DNA of 64,000 bases from Sphingobium sp. Ant17. Its GTDB lineage: Bacteria; Pseudomonadota; Alphaproteobacteria; Sphingomonadales; Sphingomonadaceae. The DNA lies in the NCBI RefSeq assembly GCF_000588875.1, contig NZ_JEMV01000009.1, positions 1 to 64,000 on the forward strand. The letters are read 5' to 3'. Below the pieces are notes generated by a model that had not been told where the DNA came from, made no database searches, and saw only the letters and a list, made by a program, of their open reading frames with translations. This document shows, piece after piece, positions 17,444 to 26,385 of this stretch. Every line of letters starts with the position of its first letter. The first letter of the stretch is position 1. The translations under genes were made by a program, and so were the position numbers.

Positions 17444-17494
17444 GAGACCGCAACGGTCCTGCGCTCCTTAGACCGCCGTTCGGATCGCGGTCTC
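17444..17494 (+). terminator. Possible hairpin terminator after the stress cluster
   Basis: GAGACCGC (17444-17451) pairs with GCGGTCTC (17487-17494), and inner ACGGTCC/GGATCGC-like pairs could extend it. The loop is long and no T run follows, so efficiency as an intrinsic terminator is doubtful. Confidence 0.25.
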
Positions 17495-17600
17495 AAATGT
17501 CTGGACTTATCTTATGCCTTCCGCAGCGAAACGGTGGGCATTGCCATTTGTATGGGTTATCCTCTTCCCAAAGCGGCAGACTGACCCTTGGGAGATGAGC

Positions 17601-18710
17601 ATGACAGACGACGGCATCGTGACCCGGCGCGACTTGATGGCTGGTGTCGGCCTTGGCCTCGCGGCAGCTGGCATGCCAGCGCTCGCGGCGACACCGGGCC
17701 GCAAGCTCGGCTACGCCATCGTTGGCCTGGGATCCTATGCAACGAAGCAGATCATGCCCGCTTTTGCAGGATGCGACCATGCGAAGATTAGCGCCCTGGT
17801 GAGCGGCACGCCTGCAAAGCTGGAACAGTTCGGCGCGCAATATGGCGTGCCCAAGACGCATCACTACAATTATGAGACGTTCGACCGCATAGCCGACAAT
17901 CCCGATATCGACGCGGTCTACGTGATCCTGCCCAACAGCATGCATGCCGAATATACGATTCGGGCGGCGCGGGCGGGCAAGCATGTCATGTGCGAAAAGC
18001 CGATGGCGATATCGGTCGCCGAATGCGAAGCCATGATTGCGGCCTGCCGAACCGCGGGCAAGAAGCTGATGATCGGCTATCGATCGCGCTTCGAACCGCA
18101 TAATCAGCTGGCAATCGAACTGGCGCGCGGCGGCCATGTCGGGCCGACGCGGATCATCACGGCAGAACATGGCTTCCCCATCCGGCCAGGCCAATGGCGG
18201 CTGGATAAGCCGCTGTCGGGCGGCGGATCGCTGATGGATATCGGCATCTACAGCCTCAATGCCGTGCGCTATTTGACCGGCGAGGAACCGGTGGACGTGA
18301 TGGCGATCGAATCGACCGACCGGTCCGACCCGCGTTTCCGCACGGTGGAAGACCGCATCACCTTCCTTCTGCGCTTTCCATCTGGGATCGAAGCGACCTG
18401 CGTGTCCAGCTATAGCTCGGCGCATAATAGCTATCGCGTGATCGGCACCCAGGGGTGGATCGATATGGAGCCCGCCACACCCTATGACGGCCATTCGATG
18501 CGTATCCGTAAGGACGGAAAAATTATCGATCGCACCCTGCCTCCCCCGCCCAAGACGCAGTTTGCAGCGCAGCTGGACCATCTGGCCGAAGCCGTGCGGA
18601 AGGGTACCAATGTCATCGTACCGGGCGAGGAAGGGCTGGCCGACCTGCGCGTGATCGAAGCGGTCTACCGCTCCGCCCGTGAGGGCCGCCGCATAAGCCT
18701 GAAAGCATGA
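17601..18710 (+). CDS. Tat-exported Gfo/Idh/MocA oxidoreductase, glucose-fructose oxidoreductase-like
   Basis: 369 residues. A twin-arginine signal (VTRRDLMAGVGLGLAAAG, then cleavage near PALAA) sends the folded protein to the periplasm. The NADP-binding segment YAIVGLGSYATKQIMPAF begins near residue 38, and the family motif GKHVMCEKPMA (catalytic Lys in EKP) is near residue 130. Segments such as DIDAVYVILPNSMHAEY, KKLMIGYRSRFEPHN and GGGSLMDIGIYSLNAVRYL are very like Zymomonas mobilis GFOR, which converts glucose plus fructose to gluconolactone and sorbitol with tightly bound NADP. GGAG precedes ATG 17601; ATG 17595 is an alternative. The coupled downstream lactonase fits this reaction. Confidence 0.85.
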   Translation: MTDDGIVTRRDLMAGVGLGLAAAGMPALAATPGRKLGYAIVGLGSYATKQIMPAFAGCDHAKISALVSGTPAKLEQFGAQYGVPKTHHYNYETFDRIADNPDIDAVYVILPNSMHAEYTIRAARAGKHVMCEKPMAISVAECEAMIAACRTAGKKLMIGYRSRFEPHNQLAIELARGGHVGPTRIITAEHGFPIRPGQWRLDKPLSGGGSLMDIGIYSLNAVRYLTGEEPVDVMAIESTDRSDPRFRTVEDRITFLLRFPSGIEATCVSSYSSAHNSYRVIGTQGWIDMEPATPYDGHSMRIRKDGKIIDRTLPPPPKTQFAAQLDHLAEAVRKGTNVIVPGEEGLADLRVIEAVYRSAREGRRISLKA

Positions 18711-19698
18711 TGGGCACCATGAGCGGCAACCGCCGCGAATGGCTGGCGGGCATGGGCGCGCTGGCTTTGACCAGCCTCGCACCCCGCGTAAGGGCGGCCG
18801 CCCCCATCTCAGGCGTCACGAGGATCGACCCCCGCCTCGACGCGATCATCGATGCCAGTGCCAAGGTTGAGGTTTTGGCGGACGGCTATCGCTGGGCGGA
18901 AGGCGGAGTATGGGTATCAGACGGCAATTTCCTGCTTTTTTCGGATCCGCCGAGCAATATCGTCTATCGCTCCCGTCGGGCGCGCAGGGACCGGTTCCTA
19001 CGGGCATTCGCGAGCCCGGTGCAAACGGCATGCGCCTAGACCGGGACGGCCATCTGGTTGTTGCCGACAGTGGCACTCGCGCCATCGTGCGGATCAACCT
19101 GAAGACACGGGAGCGCACCATCCTGGTCGATCGGTTTGAGGGCAAGCGCTTCAACAGCCCCAACGACCTCGTTATCGCCGCCGACGGCGCGATCTATTTC
19201 ACTGACCCGCCTTATGGTCTGAGCGAGGCCGATGCCTCGCCCTTGCGCGAACTGGATTTCAACGGTGTCTATCGACTGGCACCGGACGGCCGCCTTGGCC
19301 TGATTGACGGCAGCCGCTTTCGGCCCAATGGGATCGCGCTGTCGCCCGATGAACGTACGCTCTATCTGGCGCTGTCGGACCCGAAGCTGCCGCATCTGAT
19401 GGCCTATACCCTTGACGCAAATGGGGTGCCAACTGAGGCCCGCTTGTTCCACGACATGCAAGCGCAGGCCGACCAAGGCCTGCCGGGCCTTCCCGACGGC
19501 GTGAAGACGGACCGACATGGTACAGTTTTCGCCACCGGGCCAGGCGGCGTCCATATCTGCACGCCCGATGGAACGCTGCTCGGTATCGTTGCGACCGGCA
19601 AGGCCATCGCCAATTGCTGCATCGGGGAAAATGGTCGCAGCCTGTTTCTGGCATCGTCGGACCGTCTATGTCGGGTCAGATTGAAGCGCGCCGCTTAA
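18707..19698 (+). CDS. SMP-30/gluconolactonase-family lactonase, Tat-type signal (frameshifted as given)
   Basis: The first frame runs from ATG 18707 (overlapping the previous stop) through an exported N-terminus (NRREWLAGMGALALTSLAPR) to about 18974. The rest of the beta-propeller continues in another frame. Adding one C to the CCC run at 18972-18974 gives a 330-residue protein reading NIVYRSPSGAQGPVPTGI then REPGANGMRLDRDGHLVVAD. Metal-site segments SPNDLVIAADGAIYFTDPPYG, RPNGIALSPDE and GLPDGVKTDRHG are typical of SMP-30 lactonases. It would hydrolyse the gluconolactone made by the GFOR-like partner in the periplasm. The stop codon overlaps that of the convergent marR gene (TTAA). Confidence 0.83.
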
Positions 19699-20183
19699 CC
19701 CGGCTCCGTCCGGTCGATAGCACCGCTGTCGAGCAGGGGCGCAACGTCCATGTCCTGCGCGCCCAAAATCAGGCTCAGTTTTTCGAGCGAAGCCAGGATC
19801 ATCGCCTGCTCCCAGGCTGGCAGTGATGCGAAACGGTCTGTGAATTGGGACTGCAACAAGTCGGGCGCACAGGCCAGCGCCTCCCTTCCGGCCCCGGTAG
19901 CGCTGAGCATGATCTGACGTTTGTCCCGGTCACTGCGTTCGCGCGTCACCAGGCCGGACAAGACGAGCCTGTCGACCACATTCGTGATGGTTGCCTGACT
20001 GAATTTCAGCGCGGTCGCAATCGCACTCGGCGTGGCTCGATCGCGCGCCTCGATTTCGCGCAGGACCAGTATTTGAGAGGGTGTCAGCCCGGTAATTGAG
20101 GCCAGCTTGCGGCTACCGATCTCGGTCGCACGAAGGATGCGGCGAAGCGCCTGTAGAGTCGGGTTCGAAAGGTCGGATTCCAT
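19695..20183 (-). CDS. MarR-family regulator, probable EctR-type repressor of the ectoine operon
   Basis: 162 residues of winged helix-turn-helix type. The recognition helix region (TPSAIATALKFSQATITNVV) is followed by the wing DRLVLSGLVTRERSDRDKRQ. It is divergent from ectA, and MarR proteins in this position (EctR1 of Methylomicrobium, CosR of Vibrio) repress ect genes at low salt. The 281-base shared control region contains a candidate operator (see 20295-20324). On the minus strand TTCAAG and TATATA spaced 17 bases apart (around 20230-20258) could be this gene's promoter. Role inferred from family and position. Confidence 0.85.
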   Translation of the reverse strand: MESDLSNPTLQALRRILRATEIGSRKLASITGLTPSQILVLREIEARDRATPSAIATALKFSQATITNVVDRLVLSGLVTRERSDRDKRQIMLSATGAGREALACAPDLLQSQFTDRFASLPAWEQAMILASLEKLSLILGAQDMDVAPLLDSGAIDRTEPG

Positions 20184-20294
20184 GGCTGATAGCTATCCGT
20201 TTGCGATATGCCACGCCAATGTCATTTTCCTTTATATAATGAAGGATAATGCCAGCTTGAAAAGGCAGGCAGAGAAGTCATTGCGGCCAAAGGG

Positions 20295-20324
20295 TTGAAA
20301 ATTTCGCGTTTATATGTATATATT
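20295..20324 (+). promoter_or_regulatory. Candidate ectA promoter with overlapping EctR-like operator
   Basis: TTGAAA (20295-20300) and TATATT (20319-20324) are spaced 18 bases apart. Across the -10 lies TATAT-GT-ATATA (20311-20322), a palindrome with a two-base GT spacer. The described Methylomicrobium EctR1 site has the same layout: half-sites split by GT and overlapping the -10. Transcription would start about 130 bases before the ectA ATG. A second -10-like TATAAT lies at 20364-20369 without a good -35. Confidence 0.45.
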
Positions 20325-20464
20325 GCGCCGCAGCGACAGAGGCGGAGGGATTCGCCCAGATAGTATAATGCTTTGGGAGGCTAATCATATTTGAGCGTGA
20401 AACCGATGCGGCAGTCCTGTCGCCACGGAATTTTGCGTCCCATGAGAATGAGACTGGACGAGTT

Positions 20465-20962
20465 ATGAATTTCCGCATGCCGGTGGCGCAGGACGGCCCT
20501 GCCATCACCGCGCTGATCGCCGCCTGCCCGCCACTCGATGGCAATTCGGCCTATTGCAACCTGCTGCAATGCACGCATTTCGCCGATAGCTGCGTCGTCG
20601 CCGAACGCGACGGCCAGATCGTCGGCTGGGTTTCAGGCTATCGCCTGCCCGCAGATCCCAGTTGCTTCTTTGTATGGCAAGTAGCGGTGGCAGCGCAGGC
20701 CCGAGGCGAAAAGTTGGCGCAGCGCATGATCGCGGCCTTGCTGGACCGGCCATCGGTCACTGGCGTCACGCACCTGATCACCACGGTTACGCCGGACAAT
20801 GCAGCCTCTTGGGCGCTGTTCGAGGGGGTCGCCCGGCGCCTTGGCGCTGACTTGGCCAAAGCCCCATTGTTCGAGCGCGACGCCCATTTTGCCGGCGCGC
20901 ATGAGACCGAGTGGCAAGCGACGATCGGTCCCTTCGCCCTCTCTTCCAAAGCCAGCCAATAA
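20465..20962 (+). CDS. ectA: L-2,4-diaminobutyrate N-acetyltransferase EctA
   Basis: 165 residues, a GNAT fold. The acetyl-CoA loop is VAVAAQARGEKLAQRMIAAL near residue 76, and the family-typical LDGNSAYCNLLQCTHFADSC is near residue 24 and contributes to the substrate site. EctA acetylates the 4-amino group of diaminobutyrate, the second step of ectoine synthesis. It is first in the ect operon, 19 bases before ectB. Confidence 0.95.
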   Translation: MNFRMPVAQDGPAITALIAACPPLDGNSAYCNLLQCTHFADSCVVAERDGQIVGWVSGYRLPADPSCFFVWQVAVAAQARGEKLAQRMIAALLDRPSVTGVTHLITTVTPDNAASWALFEGVARRLGADLAKAPLFERDAHFAGAHETEWQATIGPFALSSKASQ

Positions 20963-20981
20963 ATATTCGGAGACTTTCCCC

Positions 20982-22285
20982 ATGACGATCACCCCCAAAC
21001 CAACCCAGATCATTCCCGACACCGGCATTTACGAGCGCCGGGAATCGATTGTGCGCAGCTATGCCCGGTCGATGCCGCGCCAGTTCCATCGCGCCGAAAA
21101 TGTGTGGATGCACGATAATCAGGGGGGGCGTTATCTCGACTTCCTCTCGGGTTGCTCGACGCTGAATTACGGGCACAACCACCCGATCCTCAAACAGGCG
21201 TTGCTCGACTATATCATGGCCGACGGAATCACCCATGGCCTTGACCTGCATACCGATGCCAAGGCGGCCTTTCTGGAAACCTTCGAGGAGGTGATCCTTC
21301 AGCCGCGCAAGTTGAACTATCGCGCGATGTTCACTGGCCCGACCGGCACCAATGCAGTGGAAGCCGCGATCAAACTGGCGCGCAAGATTACGGGTCGCGA
21401 AATGGTGATCGCTTTCACCAACGGCTTCCATGGCATGACATTGGGCGCGCTGGCCTGCACCGGCAATGCCGCCAAGCGCGGTGGTGCGGGCGTACCGCTT
21501 AGCCATGTCAGCCACGAACCTTATGATGGCTATCATGGCCCCGACGTCGATACCGCCGACCTTCTGGAACAGCGTCTTTCGGACCCGTCCAGCGGACTGG
21601 ATGCGCCTGCCGCCATCCTGGTGGAAACCGTGCAGGGCGAAGGCGGCCTCAACGCAGCGTCGCCGACATGGCTGCGCAAGATTGCCGAGATTGCCAAGCG
21701 GCACGGTGCCCTGATGATCGTCGATGACATTCAGGCAGGTTGCGGCCGCACGGGTGGCTTTTTCAGCTTCGAGGATATGGGCTTCACGCCCGATATCGTC
21801 ACGCTGGCCAAATCGCTGTCGGGCATGGGCCTGCCCTTCGCACTCACGCTGTTCCGCGCCGAACTCGACCAATGGTCGCCCGGCGAGCATAATGGCACCT
21901 TCCGCGGCAACAACCATGCCTTCGTCACGGCGACAGCCGCTTTGCGCCATTTCTGGAGCAATGACAATTTTGCCGCCGATGTGCGCCGTCGCGGCGCGCT
22001 GCTGGATAGCCGCCTTGACAAGATGGCCCGCGAACATGGCCTGACGACACGGGGACGCGGCATGATGCGCGGCATCGACGTTGGATCGGGCGAGATTGCC
22101 TCCGTCATTACCGCCGCCTGTTTCGCACGCGGCTCATCATCGAAACGAGCGGCCCACATGACGAAATCGTCAAGGTGCTCGCCCCGCTCATCATCGACGA
22201 CGCCGTCCTATCGGCTGGGCTCGACATCCTCGAAACCTGCGTGCGCGAGACGCTTGCCGCCTCCTTTGGCGTGGCGGCGGAATAA
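20982..22285 (+). CDS. ectB: Diaminobutyrate-2-oxoglutarate transaminase EctB (frameshifted as given)
   Basis: A class III aminotransferase using pyridoxal phosphate. [19 protein letters not shown] binds the phosphate, [11 protein letters not shown] carries the Asp that contacts the ring nitrogen, and the Schiff-base Lys is in TLAKSLSG. The frame breaks at 22133, where CGCGGCTC should read CGCGGCCTC. With one C restored the end is [19 protein letters not shown] and onward to GVAAE with the stop at 22283-22285, a standard 434-residue EctB. Without it the frame runs on into ectC. The enzyme makes diaminobutyrate from aspartate semialdehyde and glutamate. Confidence 0.93.
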
Positions 22286-22296
22286 GGAGATATCGC

Positions 22297-22710
22297 ATGA
22301 TCGTCCGTAAACTCACCGACATCCGCAAGTCCGACCATAACGTCAAATCCGATGGCTGGGAAAGCGCCCGCCTGTTGCTCAAGGATGACGGCATGGGCTT
22401 CTCATACCATGTCACTACCATGTACGCCGGCAAAGAACTCAAGATGCACTATCAGAACCATCTCGAAGCCGTGCTGGTGCTCAAGGGCAAGGGCACGATC
22501 GAGGATCTGGGCACGGGAGAGACGCACCAATTGGCCGCTGGCACCATGTATGCGCTCAATGCTCATGATCGCCACATCGTGCGTCCCGAAACGGACATCC
22601 TGACCGTCTGCGTCTTCAACCCGCCGGTCACCGGCCGCGAAGTGCATGATGAAAACGGTACCTATCCCGCCGAAGCCGACATGGTCCGCACGGCCGAACT
22701 GACGTCTTGA
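22297..22710 (+). CDS. ectC: Ectoine synthase EctC
   Basis: 137 residues, a cupin barrel of the usual EctC length, beginning [20 protein letters not shown]. Iron-binding cupin residues lie in [13 protein letters not shown] and in [12 protein letters not shown]. It closes the ring of N4-acetyldiaminobutyrate to form ectoine. AAGGAG precedes the start and ectB ends 11 bases upstream. Confidence 0.96.
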   Translation: MIVRKLTDIRKSDHNVKSDGWESARLLLKDDGMGFSYHVTTMYAGKELKMHYQNHLEAVLVLKGKGTIEDLGTGETHQLAAGTMYALNAHDRHIVRPETDILTVCVFNPPVTGREVHDENGTYPAEADMVRTAELTS

Positions 22711-22734
22711 AATCATAATGAAAGGGGGAGTCCC

Positions 22735-23649
22735 ATGACAGACATCTACCCATCCCGCCAAATGGCGGAACCGCAATTTCTGCCCCGTCTCGATCCGGTC
22801 GTCCATAGCGACTGGAGCGAGGCGGCACCGCTCTCCCAGGCGCAAGCCGCGCAGTTCGACCGCGACGGCTATCTGGTGCTGGAGGATATCTTCTCCGCGC
22901 AGGAAGTCGCCTTCCTGCAACAGGAAGCCGGTTCCCTGCTGGCCGATCCCGATGCGCTCGATAGCGACACCGTGATCACCGAACCGGGTGGCGGCGAAAT
23001 CCGCTCGGTCTTCGAAATTCACAACCAGAGCCGCGTCATGCAACGGCTGGCAGCCGATGCTCGGCTTGCCGACGTCGCTCGCTTCCTGCTGAATGACGAA
23101 GTCTATCTTCATCAGTCGCGCCTCAACTACAAGCCGGGGTTCCAGGGCAAGGAATTCTACTGGCATTCGGATTTCGAGACCTGGCATGTGGAAGACGGGA
23201 TGCCGCGCATGCGCGCCCTGTCCATGTCGGTTCTACTGGCGGATAATACGCCGCATAATGGCCCGTTGATGCTGATCCCCGGATCGCACCGCAGCTTTTT
23301 GACCTGCGTGGGTGAAACGCCCGACGACCATTATAAAATGTCGCTCAAGAAGCAGGAATATGGCGTGCCCGACGAGGACAGCCTGGCCGAACTTGCGCAT
23401 CAACACGGCATCGTCGCACCGACTGGCAAGCCCGGAACCGTGATCCTATTCGATTGCAACCTGATGCACGGCTCAAACGGCAATATCACGCCCTTTCCCC
23501 GCGCCAATGCTTTCATGGTCTATAACGCGATGTCCAACCAACTGGTCGCGCCCTTCGGCGTGGCAAAGCCGCGCCCGTCCTTCATCGCCGCGCGGGAAGC
23601 AGAGGCAATCAAGGTCTGCCATGGCGATCTGGCGGAGGTGATGGCATGA
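22735..23649 (+). CDS. ectD: Ectoine 5-hydroxylase EctD
   Basis: 304 residues, an Fe(II)/2-oxoglutarate dioxygenase. The conserved FYWHSDFETWHVEDGMPRMR supplies His and Asp of the metal triad, and LMHGSNGNITPFPRANAFMV supplies the last His and the Arg that binds 2-oxoglutarate. It converts ectoine to 5-hydroxyectoine, which protects against heat and drying as well as salt. AAAGGGGGAG precedes ATG 22735. It overlaps the aspartokinase gene by four bases. Confidence 0.95.
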   Translation: MTDIYPSRQMAEPQFLPRLDPVVHSDWSEAAPLSQAQAAQFDRDGYLVLEDIFSAQEVAFLQQEAGSLLADPDALDSDTVITEPGGGEIRSVFEIHNQSRVMQRLAADARLADVARFLLNDEVYLHQSRLNYKPGFQGKEFYWHSDFETWHVEDGMPRMRALSMSVLLADNTPHNGPLMLIPGSHRSFLTCVGETPDDHYKMSLKKQEYGVPDEDSLAELAHQHGIVAPTGKPGTVILFDCNLMHGSNGNITPFPRANAFMVYNAMSNQLVAPFGVAKPRPSFIAAREAEAIKVCHGDLAEVMA

Positions 23650-25088
23650 GCGGCCTGCATAGCGTTGAGAAAATCGGAGGCACGTCGATGGCGGCTACCG
23701 CCAGCCTGTTCGACAATGTCCTGATCGCAGGCCGCAGCGGCGACGATCTCTACAACCGCATCTTCGTCGTATCCGCTTATGCGGGCATGACCGACCTGCT
23801 GTTGGAACATAAGAAATCCGGTGTGCCGGGTGTCTATGGCCGCTTCATCGCCGATGATGGCGCGGACGGCTGGCTTGAGGCGATGGCCAAGGTGCGCGAG
23901 GCGATGCACGGTCGCAATGGTGAGATGTTCGCGCGCGCCGCAAGCCTGGACGAAGCCAACACCTTTGTCGATCTGCGGATCGCGGCGGTGCAGGATTGCC
24001 TTGCGGATCTCGGCCGGTTGCGCAGCCATGGCCGCTTCTGCGTCAAGGAACAACTGCTGACAGTGCGCGAATTGCTGGCGGGGCTTGGCGAGGCGCATAG
24101 CGCGCACAGCACCGCGCTGTTGCTGCGCGATCGTGGAATCAACGCGGCGTTCGTCGATCTGACGCTGTGGGACCAGAATGACCTGCGCAGCCTGGACGAG
24201 CGGATCGTGGAGGCGCTGGAGCCTATCGACCTGCAGGACACGATGCCGATCGTCACGGGCTATGCCGGATGCCGTGAAGGCATGGTGCGGCGCTATGCGC
24301 GGGGCTATTCGGAAATGACCTTCTCGCGGATCGCGGTTCTGACCCATGCCCGCGAAGCGATCATCCACAAGGAATTTCACCTGTCGAGCGCCGACCCTCG
24401 ACTGGTCGGGGAAGCCGCCGCGCGCAAGATCGGCCGCACCAATTATGACGTGGCTGACCAACTCGCAAATTTGGGCATGGAAGCGATCCATCCCCGCGCG
24501 GGCCGTGGCCTGCGCCAGACCAGCATTCCGCTGCGCGTCCGCAACACGTTCGATCGCGAAGATGAAGGGACGCTGATCTGCGGCGACTATGTGTCCGACA
24601 CGCCACGCGTCGAAATCATCACCGGTGTGCGATCGATGCAGGCGCTCCAGTTCTTCGAGCAGGATATGGTCGGCGAGAAGGGCTATGATGCCGCGATCCT
24701 CGATGCTCTCACGCGTCATGGCGCGTGGATCGTCAGCAAATCCTCCAACGCCAATACGATCACCCATTATCTGTCGATCGACGCGGCGACGGTGAAGCGG
24801 ATCATGGCCGACCTGCAATCGCTCTATCCCGACGCCGCCATCTCCGCGCAGCCCGTGGCCATGGTATCGGTGATCGGCAGCGATATATCGCGGCCCGGAC
24901 TGGTGCCCGATGCGCTCGATGCACTGGCTGAGGCGAATATCGATATGATCGCGATGCAGCATCAGATCCGCAATGTGGACATTCAGTTCATCATCGATTG
25001 CACGAATTTCGATACCGCCGTGCGTGTCCTGCACCAGCGGCTGATCGAAGATGTGGCCGATCAGGGCGAAGGGCGTCAGGCGGCCTAA
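23646..25088 (+). CDS. ask: Ectoine-specific aspartate kinase Ask_Ect
   Basis: 480 residues. The N-terminal kinase motif is EKIGGTSM, a variant of the usual KFGGTS, and the C-terminal half has two ACT-like regions (AMVSVIGSDISRPGLVPDAL and the following segment). Specialised aspartokinases inside ect operons feed aspartyl phosphate to ectoine synthesis without the lysine/threonine feedback control of the housekeeping enzyme. Translational coupling to ectD (ATGA) supports this role. Confidence 0.93.
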   Translation: MSGLHSVEKIGGTSMAATASLFDNVLIAGRSGDDLYNRIFVVSAYAGMTDLLLEHKKSGVPGVYGRFIADDGADGWLEAMAKVREAMHGRNGEMFARAASLDEANTFVDLRIAAVQDCLADLGRLRSHGRFCVKEQLLTVRELLAGLGEAHSAHSTALLLRDRGINAAFVDLTLWDQNDLRSLDERIVEALEPIDLQDTMPIVTGYAGCREGMVRRYARGYSEMTFSRIAVLTHAREAIIHKEFHLSSADPRLVGEAAARKIGRTNYDVADQLANLGMEAIHPRAGRGLRQTSIPLRVRNTFDREDEGTLICGDYVSDTPRVEIITGVRSMQALQFFEQDMVGEKGYDAAILDALTRHGAWIVSKSSNANTITHYLSIDAATVKRIMADLQSLYPDAAISAQPVAMVSVIGSDISRPGLVPDALDALAEANIDMIAMQHQIRNVDIQFIIDCTNFDTAVRVLHQRLIEDVADQGEGRQAA

Positions 25089-25103
25089 GCCGCCGCTCTC
25101 CGC

Positions 25104-26381
25104 ATGCTGTCATCGATACTTCCGGTTCGCAGCCTGCTGGCCGCCATCTTCATGCTGATGGCGGGCAGCGGCTTCCTGTCCACCCTGATCAGCCTGCGGC
25201 TGGAGCGGGGGGGCAGCGGCACGCTGATGATTGGCGCGGTGGCAACCGCCTATTTCGCCGGGTTGACCGTCGGCGCGCTGCGCGCCGGGCCTGTCGTACA
25301 GCGAGTCGGACATATCCGCGCCTTTGCCGCGTTCGTGTCGCTGCTGTCGGCCAGCACCTTGGCTTATGCGCTGCTCCAGAATGTGTTGTTCTGGGCATCG
25401 CTGCGGTTCATCGATGGACTGTGCGTGGCGGGCGTATTCATATGTTTGGAAAGCTGGCTGAACGAGCGGGCGGAGACGGAAACGCGAGGCAGCATCCTGG
25501 CGGGCTATATGATCGCCCTCTATTCGGGACAGGCATTGGGGCAGTTCCTGCTCAATTTTGGTCGCACCCCATCCATTCCCTTTCTGATCGCCTCCATCCT
25601 CATTTCGCTGGCCGTCATCCCCGTCGTCCTCACACGCATCGCCGCGCCGCTGCCGGGGCAGAATGCGCCCTGTACGATGCGGCAATTGTACGTTTCGTCG
25701 CCGCTGGGGTTTATCGGTGCGATGACGACGGGTCTGATGTTGGGCGCTTTCTATGGCCTCGCCGCCGTCCATGTCCGCCGTCTGGGGCTGGACCTGTCCC
25801 AGACCGCCAGCTTCATGAGCATCGTCATCTTGGGCGGTGTTGCGCTGCAATGGCCGCTGGGGCGGTTGTCTGATCGGTTCGACCGCCGCCGGGTCATCGT
25901 CACCAGCTTCGGCGCGACCATGGCCGTCTGCGTTGCGCTGACCATGGTCGACGGCATGGGACTGGCTTTGCTGACGCTGGGCGGCCTGTTCGGTGGGCTG
26001 AGCTTCGCACTCTATCCGCTCTGTGTCGCGCACACCAATGACCGGCTGGACCCATCCGCCCGCGTCGCCGCCAGCGGCGCGCTGGTGCTGCTCTATTCGA
26101 TCGGCGCGGCTTTGGGACCGACTGGTGCGGCGGCGGCGATGACGCTGTTCGGTGCAAGCGGACTGTTCCTCTTCATCGCTATCGTGGCGGGTGGCACATT
26201 GGCCTTTGGCCTCTGGCGTCAGGCATCGTCCCTGCCAGTCCCGGGCGACGACCAGCAAAGCTATCAGATCCTGCCTCGCACCACCCCGATGGCAGCGATG
26301 CTCGACCCCCATGCCCCGGAATATGTCGCGCCCGACGAGTGCGAACCAACCGACCGACCGCAGTCCCCCATCTCAGGATAA
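25104..26381 (+). CDS. MFS transporter, YcaD-like
   Basis: 425 residues with 12 predicted membrane helices. The loop between helices 2 and 3 has GPVVQRVGHIRAFA and the central loop has GRLSDRFDRRRVIV, the MFS gating motif. A polar tail of about 45 residues follows the last helix. It is 15 bases after ask and so probably part of the ect operon. YcaD-like carriers have no agreed substrate; export or import of an osmolyte or related amino acid is possible from position only. Confidence 0.8.
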   Translation: MLSSILPVRSLLAAIFMLMAGSGFLSTLISLRLERGGSGTLMIGAVATAYFAGLTVGALRAGPVVQRVGHIRAFAAFVSLLSASTLAYALLQNVLFWASLRFIDGLCVAGVFICLESWLNERAETETRGSILAGYMIALYSGQALGQFLLNFGRTPSIPFLIASILISLAVIPVVLTRIAAPLPGQNAPCTMRQLYVSSPLGFIGAMTTGLMLGAFYGLAAVHVRRLGLDLSQTASFMSIVILGGVALQWPLGRLSDRFDRRRVIVTSFGATMAVCVALTMVDGMGLALLTLGGLFGGLSFALYPLCVAHTNDRLDPSARVAASGALVLLYSIGAALGPTGAAAAMTLFGASGLFLFIAIVAGGTLAFGLWRQASSLPVPGDDQQSYQILPRTTPMAAMLDPHAPEYVAPDECEPTDRPQSPISG

Positions 26382-26385
26382 ACCC

